Part shown: in pieces, positions 1-4,875 of the stretch | How the letters are laid out: each line of letters opens with the position of its first letter | Position numbering within the stretch: position 1 is the first letter of the stretch | The notes under the pieces: model-generated | The model's database searches: none | What the model saw: only the letters and a program-made list of their open reading frames with translations | Told to the model about the DNA's origin: nothing | Source of the DNA: Bordetella parapertussis | Lineage (GTDB): Bacteria; Pseudomonadota; Gammaproteobacteria; Burkholderiales; SG8-41 | DNA length: 9,321 bases | Assembly (NCBI GenBank): GCA_945870465.1 | Contig: CAMBSS010000156.1 | Location: forward strand, 1 to 9,321 | Reading direction: 5' to 3' | Made by a program: the position numbers and the translations under genes

Positions 1-617
1 TGCTTGTCCATCAGGGGCAGGTCATGATTGTGAACCCTGCGGTTCCGGCACGTAGTGTCAAGGAATTCATCGCGCTCGCCAAGTCTAAACCCGGCCAACT
101 CAACTACGGGTCGGCCGGCGTTGGCGGTCCGCTGCATATGGGAGCGGAATTGTTCAGTTACATGACGGGCATTAAACTAACGCATGTGGTCTATAAAGGG
201 GGGGCGCCGGCATTGGTTGACCTCCTGGGCGGGCAGATTGAAGTCGTGTTCCAGCCGATACCCGAGGCGCTGCCTTACATTAAGGCCGAGCGAGTGCGCG
301 TGCTAGCCGTGACTAGTGCAAAACGCGCTAATTCGTTACCCGATTCGCCAACGATAGCCGAATCGGGAGTGCCGGGATATTCGTTTGCCAGTTGGATGGG
401 GGTCGCCGGTCCCGGCGGGATGTCGAAAGAACTGGCGGCGCGGATCAGTGCAGACTTCAACAAGGCGCTTGCCACGCCGGAGGTCCAAAGCCGTTTGCTC
501 GAACTTGGACTTGAGATCGTTGGCGGTACGCCCGGGCAATTGGGTGCGCATATGCAGGCCGAGTTGGCCAAGACGGTCAAGCTCGTCAAGGATGTCGGCA
601 TCCCGCAGGTAGACTGA
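1..617 (+). CDS. Bug/TctC-family tripartite tricarboxylate transporter receptor (SBP1), 5' truncated
   Basis: This is the C-terminal two thirds of a periplasmic solute-binding receptor of the tripartite tricarboxylate transporter (Bug/TctC) family. Such receptors bind carboxylates in the periplasm and deliver them to a TctA/TctB permease. The frame is open to the left edge: codons from position 3 read LVHQGQVMIVNPAVPAR, which aligns with LVHQGNVLILNNSVPAR inside SBP2 (3901-4875). The ATG at 24 is therefore an internal methionine and the gene begins outside the window. Family motifs are LNYGSAG, the YKGGAPA block, GGQI, and PTIAESGVPGY. By hand alignment about 61% of roughly 204 residues match SBP2, so the two are close paralogues. 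The stop TGA is at 615-617, and the OCD-like gene starts 43 bp later on the same strand, probably in the same transcript. The ligand is unknown. Confidence 0.93.
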   Translation, partial: LVHQGQVMIVNPAVPARSVKEFIALAKSKPGQLNYGSAGVGGPLHMGAELFSYMTGIKLTHVVYKGGAPALVDLLGGQIEVVFQPIPEALPYIKAERVRVLAVTSAKRANSLPDSPTIAESGVPGYSFASWMGVAGPGGMSKELAARISADFNKALATPEVQSRLLELGLEIVGGTPGQLGAHMQAELAKTVKLVKDVGIPQVD

Positions 618-651
618 ACGATCGGCGCGAACCCCGCGAGAACTTCGCGGC

Positions 652-656
652 AGGAG
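652..656 (+). promoter_or_regulatory. Ribosome binding site of the OCD-like gene
   Basis: AGGAG lies four bases before the ATG at 661. It supports this start for the ornithine cyclodeaminase-like gene and its translation from a message shared with SBP1. Confidence 0.7.
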
Positions 657-660
657 AATC

Positions 661-1632
661 ATGGCACTTTTTTTGCGCGAAGAGGATGTGCGCCGTTTGC
701 TGTCTATGGAGCACGCGTTGGCCGCAGTAGAAAATGCATTTGTAGAGCAGGCGCGCGGGAACGCCGCCAACTTTCCAAGGCAGCGCAGTGCGTCGCACGG
801 AGTGAGTATTAATATCCTGTGCGCCACTTCTGCAGCGCTTGATGCCGCTGCGATCAAGTGTTATCCGATCGTTCGCAACGATATATCGGTCGGCTCAAGC
901 TTCACCGTTCTCGTCTACAGGATTTCGACTGGCGCAATGATCGGTGTGCTGGAGGCGAATGCGCTTGGCCAGATTAGAACCGGTGCTGCGAGCGGAATTG
1001 CGACGAAATATCTCGCTAGAGAGGAAAGCCGCGTCATGACTCTGTTCGGGTGCGGGTGGCAAGCCGAAAGTCAGCTCGAAGCAATCTCGGCGGTTTTGCC
1101 AAAGCTTGAACGTGTCAACGTCGTAGGTCGTTCAGCGGAGCGGGCGCAACGATTTTGCCGAGTGATGGCGGCGCGGCTCGATGTGGAGTTGGTCGCCAGC
1201 GGGGATCCCGAGCGAGCGGTTGGGGCGGCGGACGTTATCACTACCATTACCGGATCACGCGAGCCGGTATTTGACGGACGCTGGCTCAGACCGGGCGTAC
1301 ATATCAATGCCGCCGGTTCAAATTTTGCAGAGAAGTGCGAGATCGATTCGATCGCGGTGCGGCGTGCGGATCTAATTGTCGTAGATGACGTAACGGTTGC
1401 GCGCTCCGAAAGCGGTGATCTGCTCGCTGCTGAGGAGGCTGGTGGTCTCGACTGGGGGAATGTTAAAGCACTTTGCCAGGTCGTCTCCGGTGCCGAGCAA
1501 AAACGAATGTCGCCCACGCAGATCACACTATTTGAATCGCATGGCCTCGGTTTGGAAGACCTCGCCGTAGCGGTTCGGACCCTCGAATTGGCCCGCGCGC
1601 AGGGAGTCGGGACGGAGCTACCCATCCGGTAG
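661..1632 (+). CDS. Ornithine cyclodeaminase/mu-crystallin family NAD(P)-dependent enzyme
   Basis: A 323-residue cytoplasmic enzyme of the ornithine cyclodeaminase/mu-crystallin family, at the usual length. Members use NAD(P) in ornithine cyclodeamination, alanine dehydrogenation, or reduction of cyclic imines and ketimines. K66 (AIKCYP) and R106 (IRTGAASG) sit where the family keeps its substrate-carboxylate-binding Lys and Arg. The Rossmann loop is G130-C-G-W-Q-A135. HINAAGSN (214-221), DLLAAEEAGG and ITLFESHGLGLEDLA are the other typical blocks. In ornithine cyclodeaminase itself the segment after HxNAxG carries a catalytic Asp; here N221 appears to occupy that place, so true ornithine cyclodeaminase activity is doubtful and a dehydrogenase or imine reductase is more likely. 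An AGGAG supports the ATG at 661. The gene sits 43 bp behind SBP1, so its substrate may be linked to what SBP1 binds (inference). Confidence 0.92.
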   Translation: MALFLREEDVRRLLSMEHALAAVENAFVEQARGNAANFPRQRSASHGVSINILCATSAALDAAAIKCYPIVRNDISVGSSFTVLVYRISTGAMIGVLEANALGQIRTGAASGIATKYLAREESRVMTLFGCGWQAESQLEAISAVLPKLERVNVVGRSAERAQRFCRVMAARLDVELVASGDPERAVGAADVITTITGSREPVFDGRWLRPGVHINAAGSNFAEKCEIDSIAVRRADLIVVDDVTVARSESGDLLAAEEAGGLDWGNVKALCQVVSGAEQKRMSPTQITLFESHGLGLEDLAVAVRTLELARAQGVGTELPIR

Positions 1633-1658
1633 GTTGTCGCAACCGCCTTGCTGGAAGC

Positions 1659-1684
1659 GGCGTCCCACCATTGTTATGGGCGCC
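1659..1684 (+). terminator. Possible hairpin terminator after the OCD-like gene
   Basis: GGCG-T-CCCA pairs with TGGGCGCC: two 4-bp halves around one bulged T, with a 9-base loop, 26 bases after the stop codon. No T-run follows, so it is not a classic intrinsic terminator. It could act as a Rho-dependent end or a 3' stabilising structure. Confidence 0.3.
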
Positions 1685-1855
1685 AAGAGTTCGCCGGTTA
1701 CGAAAAAAAGTTATTCACGTGCAATCTGCGCAATAGGCGAATCCTCCTTATTGAGGCGAGCTTGAGCCGTGCCCGATATTTCCATGAGTTCTGAATGCTG
1801 GTGATTAAGGCGCAAGAGGGGGCAATAAATTTACAATTCGTTGAGGAATGGAAAT

Positions 1856-1869
1856 ACGTTAATTAACGT
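1856..1869. promoter_or_regulatory. Perfect 14-bp AT-rich palindrome, candidate operator
   Basis: ACGTTAATTAACGT is its own reverse complement. It lies about 290 bp upstream of the ThDP enzyme start in non-coding DNA. Its size and symmetry suit a dimeric regulator, but no regulator gene is present in the window and no family can be assigned. Confidence 0.3.
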
Positions 1870-1910
1870 TTTATTCTTGATGCGTCCCGATTACGCTGGC
1901 TCGTATGAGC

Positions 1911-1922
1911 TCGGGATCCCGA
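1911..1922. promoter_or_regulatory. Perfect 12-bp palindrome, candidate operator
   Basis: TCGGGATCCCGA is self-complementary and lies 54 bp, centre to centre, downstream of the palindrome at 1856-1869. It has a different sequence, so the two would not be copies of one operator. A role in controlling the ThDP enzyme gene is only a suggestion from position. Confidence 0.22.
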
Positions 1923-2150
1923 ACGAACTTCCGATTAATGCATCCGTTCTATTTGTATAGATCCAACAAATTGAACGAAGTCTGCGATAGAATTCAAAGG
2001 CCGGCTTGTTCTGTGCTTGATCAACCGAGATGTGGTGTACGCTGCGACTATCAGGGTCCGCCGCTTGACGCCGCCACGAGGATAATTGTCGCTAGAGTCT
2101 TATCTTTGTGGTTATCAGCCTGGCAATTTTTTGCATTCCCATTTTTCAAC

Positions 2151-2156
2151 AGAGGA
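2151..2156 (+). promoter_or_regulatory. Ribosome binding site deciding the ThDP enzyme start
   Basis: AGAGGA precedes two consecutive ATG codons (2158 and 2161). It is only one base from the first but four from the second, so 2161 is preferred. The longer frame from a TTG at 2086 has no such site and adds 25 residues that do not look like the family. Confidence 0.6.
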
Positions 2157-2160
2157 TATG

Positions 2161-3804
2161 ATGCCCGTTACCGGTTCAGAACTTGTTGCACAGGCACTTG
2201 AACGCCACGGTGTAAATGCCTTTTTCTTTTTAATGGGTGCGCCGATGCTTGGTGCGGAGAAGGCATGTCTGGATCACGGCATGCGCGGTATCGATGTTCG
2301 TCATGAGCAGGCGGCTGCCATGATGGCGCATGCTTATGCACGCGTTACGCGCAAGACCGGAGTGTGTATGGCATGTTCGGGCCCCGGCACCATAAATCTC
2401 GCCAGCGGAATTGCGACGGCCCTGGTCGATTGTGCGCCGGTGGTCGCGCTCGGCGGATCCAGTCCGTGGAGCGAGTGGGGCATTGGCGGCTTCCAGGAGA
2501 TTGATCAGGTTGCGATCATGCGGCCAGTAACAAAGTGGGCGGAGCGCTGTTACGAGACGCGGCGCATTCCCGAGTTAATCGATCAGGCATTTCGCATAGC
2601 GTGGTCAGGGAAACCCGGGCCTGTTTATCTCGATCTGCCAACAGACGTTCTTCTGAACTCGATTGATGAATCCACGGTGGTCTGGCCTCTGCATGGCGGA
2701 CCGAAGAAGACGCGCCCGCTCGCAGATGAAGAGCAGGTGGCTGCGGCGGTAGGGTTGCTTTCGAATGCGAAGAAGCCTGTTATCTTGTCCGGCAGCGGTG
2801 TCATCTGGTCAGATGCCGCGGCAGAGCTAAATGCATGGGTCGATGCATCGGGAATCCCGTTCTTCACGACGCCACAGGGTCGCGGCGTGGTTCCCGAGGA
2901 TCACGCGCTGTGCTTTCAAAATGCGCGCTCGACGGCACTCAAGGAGGCCGATGTCATTCTTGTTGTGGGAACCCGCGTTAATTATGTTTTCGGACATCTG
3001 CGTCCGCCACGCTTCAGTGCTGACGCAAAGGTTATCCGAATTGATGTGGATCCCACCGAAATAGGCACTACTCAGCGGCTTGATGTTGGTTTGGTCGGGG
3101 ACGCACGAGCAGTTCTGCAGCAGTTATCGCGGGCCGCCAAAGGCAAGGTGACGCCATCACTCTATGCAGATTGGCGCGCGCAATTGCAAACGATTAACGC
3201 CAAGAAAGCGCTTGCCCAGGAACGTGAAATTAGTACGGATCAGACCCCGATACATCCACTGCGTCTGTGCAAGGAAGTGCGCGATTTTATGCAGCGTGAC
3301 GCAATTCTGTGTGTGGATGGTCAGGAAATACTTAATTACGGTCGGCAGTCTATTCCTACTTATGTGGCGGGAAACAGGCTTAATTCAGGGCCTTTCGGTA
3401 CCATGGGGGTCGGTCTGCCGTTCGGACTCGGCGCTAAAGTCGCCCGGCCTGACAAACAGGTAATCGTGCTTCACGGTGATGGTTCATTTGGCTTGAACGG
3501 ACTCGAACTTGATACCGCAGTACGACACAAGATCCCGGTGCTGGTCATTATCAGCCTCAATGGAGGGTGGACCGCAGACGTCAATCGCGAAAAGCCGGGG
3601 CGCGAGCTCGGCTACACTCGATTCGATGAAATGGCTCGAGCGCTCGGCTGTCATGGTGAATACGTCGAAAAGCCGGAAGACATTCGACCGGCGCTGGAGC
3701 GCGCGCAGCGCGCGGTGGACGCCGGCCAACCCGCGTTGGTGAATGTGGTTACGGATTACCGCGCACGTGCCGTCACAGTTCGGTTCTCGGCGATGAATAC
3801 CTAG
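2161..3804 (+). CDS. Thiamine-diphosphate-dependent enzyme, acetolactate synthase / 2-hydroxyacyl-CoA lyase-like
   Basis: A 547-residue cytoplasmic ThDP enzyme with the full three-domain order. The N-terminal pyrimidine-binding domain has H48-E49 (VRHEQAAAMMAHAYAR), with E49 the cofactor-activating glutamate, and a GPGTIN loop at 74-79. The central domain includes KPVILSGSG and ends in IRIDVDPTEIG. The C-terminal pyrophosphate domain has the Mg-ThDP motif G439-D440-G441 through N467-G468-G469-W470. Family members make or break bonds next to a carbonyl: acetolactate synthase, oxalyl-CoA decarboxylase, 2-hydroxyacyl-CoA lyase, benzaldehyde lyase. The GDGSFG...LNGGW signature and the absence of a regulatory-subunit gene nearby argue against a housekeeping biosynthetic acetolactate synthase. 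The substrate is not determinable here. SBP2 follows after 96 bp on the same strand, suggesting a catabolic unit. The family call is secure; the subfamily is not. Confidence 0.93.
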   Translation: MPVTGSELVAQALERHGVNAFFFLMGAPMLGAEKACLDHGMRGIDVRHEQAAAMMAHAYARVTRKTGVCMACSGPGTINLASGIATALVDCAPVVALGGSSPWSEWGIGGFQEIDQVAIMRPVTKWAERCYETRRIPELIDQAFRIAWSGKPGPVYLDLPTDVLLNSIDESTVVWPLHGGPKKTRPLADEEQVAAAVGLLSNAKKPVILSGSGVIWSDAAAELNAWVDASGIPFFTTPQGRGVVPEDHALCFQNARSTALKEADVILVVGTRVNYVFGHLRPPRFSADAKVIRIDVDPTEIGTTQRLDVGLVGDARAVLQQLSRAAKGKVTPSLYADWRAQLQTINAKKALAQEREISTDQTPIHPLRLCKEVRDFMQRDAILCVDGQEILNYGRQSIPTYVAGNRLNSGPFGTMGVGLPFGLGAKVARPDKQVIVLHGDGSFGLNGLELDTAVRHKIPVLVIISLNGGWTADVNREKPGRELGYTRFDEMARALGCHGEYVEKPEDIRPALERAQRAVDAGQPALVNVVTDYRARAVTVRFSAMNT

Positions 3805-3835
3805 CGACTTTTGAGTGAACTATGACTTTACATGG

Positions 3836-3858
3836 ACTCGGCAAGCGTTTTGCCGAGT
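3836..3858 (+). other. Strong intercistronic hairpin between the ThDP enzyme and SBP2
   Basis: ACTCGGCAA at 3836-3844 pairs perfectly with TTGCCGAGT at 3850-3858 around a 5-base loop, 31 bases after the ThDP enzyme stop and 42 before the SBP2 start. No T-run follows, so it is probably not a full intrinsic terminator. It may set the relative amount of the two messages by partial termination or RNA processing. It also speaks against starting SBP2 at the ATG at 3832, which lies just before the stem. Confidence 0.5.
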
Positions 3859-3890
3859 ATCCGTGGCCAGATTCGTAATCTCACATGCAT

Positions 3891-3896
3891 GGGAGG
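3891..3896 (+). promoter_or_regulatory. Ribosome binding site of SBP2
   Basis: GGGAGG lies four bases before the ATG at 3901. Together with the signal peptide that begins there, it fixes the SBP2 start at 3901 rather than at the upstream in-frame ATG at 3832. Confidence 0.75.
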
Positions 3897-3900
3897 TTCA

Positions 3901-4875
3901 ATGTTCCGTTGCGCATTATTAGGATTCGCGTTTTTCATTGCAGGCATTTCAGGGGGCTGGGCTCAGAACTACCCGGTTAAACCCGTGCGCATTCTTGTAG
4001 GTTATGCGGCAGGCGGCAGCGTCGATATTGTCGGACGCATATTTGCGCAAAAGTTGGGGGAGTATTTCGGACAACAGGTCGTTGTCGATAACCGTCCCGG
4101 CGCAGCGAGTAATATTGCGGCTGATCTCGTTGCCAAGTCAGCGCCGGACGGCTATACGTTGCTTGTGAGTAGTAGTGGATCCCTCGGTACTAACCTCGCA
4201 ATTTACTCAAAAATGCCATACGACCCGTTGAAGGATCTGGCACCGATCGCCATGCTGGTTCATCAGGGAAATGTGTTGATACTGAATAACTCCGTGCCCG
4301 CGAGAAACGTCAAGGAGTTGATCGCGCTAATCAAGGCAAAGCCTGGCCAACTCAATTATGGGTCGGGCGGCAACGGCTCCTCGCAGCATATGGCGATGGA
4401 ACTGTTTCAAAGCATGACCGGGGTCAAAATGGTGCACGTGCCATACAAGGGGGGCGCGCCCGCGATCGCCGACTTGATCGGCGGTCAGATCGACTTGATA
4501 TTTGCGCCCGCGCCGGAAGCTATTCCTTATGTAAAAACCTCTCGGGTTCGTGCCCTCGGCATATCGACAACCAAGCGCCTGGCTATGCTGCCGGACGTGC
4601 CAACTATCGCAGAGGCGGGCTTGCCCGGTTATGACTTCGATGGATGGATGGGCATAGCAGGCCCCGCAGGCATGTCACGTGAACTCGTCATGCGGCTCAA
4701 TGCGGAAGCCAACAAGGCGCTTGCCGCGAACGACGTGAAGACCCGCCTGCAGGATCTGGGGCTGGAACTTGCCGGCGGCACAGGCACACCCGAGCAAATG
4801 GGCGCGTATATGCGCGAACAGTCGGCGAAGATGGTGAAGCTCGCGAAGGACGCCGGTATCAAGCCGGTTGACTAG
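3901..4875 (+). CDS. Bug/TctC-family tripartite tricarboxylate transporter receptor (SBP2)
   Basis: A complete 324-residue periplasmic receptor, at the usual family length. Residues 1-21 form a Sec signal peptide (R3, hydrophobic core, GGWA then QNYP), with cleavage likely after A21. The mature protein opens with the family signature YPVKPVRILVGYAAGGSVD, followed by LNYGS (151-155), YKGGAPA (182-188), GGQIDLIF and PTIAEAGLPGY. Known Bug receptors bind small carboxylates; the ligand here is unknown. No TctA or TctB gene is in the window. The gene follows the ThDP enzyme by 96 bp, and its stop overlaps that of the convergent CoA ligase in CTAG (4872-4875). A tandem GGCACA duplication (4777-4788) adds Gly-Thr compared with SBP1 and SBP3. 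Third-position GC rises from about 53% in the first 83 codons to about 73% in the last 84 (hand count). Confidence 0.95.
   Translation: MFRCALLGFAFFIAGISGGWAQNYPVKPVRILVGYAAGGSVDIVGRIFAQKLGEYFGQQVVVDNRPGAASNIAADLVAKSAPDGYTLLVSSSGSLGTNLAIYSKMPYDPLKDLAPIAMLVHQGNVLILNNSVPARNVKELIALIKAKPGQLNYGSGGNGSSQHMAMELFQSMTGVKMVHVPYKGGAPAIADLIGGQIDLIFAPAPEAIPYVKTSRVRALGISTTKRLAMLPDVPTIAEAGLPGYDFDGWMGIAGPAGMSRELVMRLNAEANKALAANDVKTRLQDLGLELAGGTGTPEQMGAYMREQSAKMVKLAKDAGIKPVD

Larger units (their letters stand above)
1633..2160. other. Intergenic region, 528 bp, no convincing gene
   Basis: This stretch separates the OCD-like gene from the ThDP enzyme. It is more AT-rich than the flanking genes and holds a bulged hairpin (1659-1684) and two perfect palindromes (1856-1869 and 1911-1922), listed separately. 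It probably contains the promoter for the ThDP enzyme/SBP2 pair. I found no well-spaced -35/-10 pair: TTGACG at 2065-2070 and GATAAT at 2081-2086 are only 10 bp apart. A small open frame at 1905-2201 has no recognisable content and runs into the ThDP gene. Confidence 0.7.

Noticed and set aside
2065..2086. TTGACG and GATAAT as a promoter for the ThDP enzyme
   Set aside because: The spacer is only 10 bp, too short for a sigma-70 promoter.
2086..2160. 25-residue N-terminal extension of the ThDP enzyme from a TTG codon
   Set aside because: The family N-terminus starts at MPVTGSELV (2161), which has an AGAGGA site; the extension has neither homology features nor a binding site.
1905..2201. 98-codon plus-strand open frame before the ThDP enzyme
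   Set aside because: No recognisable content, no good ribosome binding site, and it overlaps the true start of the ThDP gene in another frame.
3832..3900. 23-residue N-terminal extension of SBP2
   Set aside because: It would precede and bury the signal peptide and would translate through a strong hairpin; ATG 3901 has a GGGAGG site.
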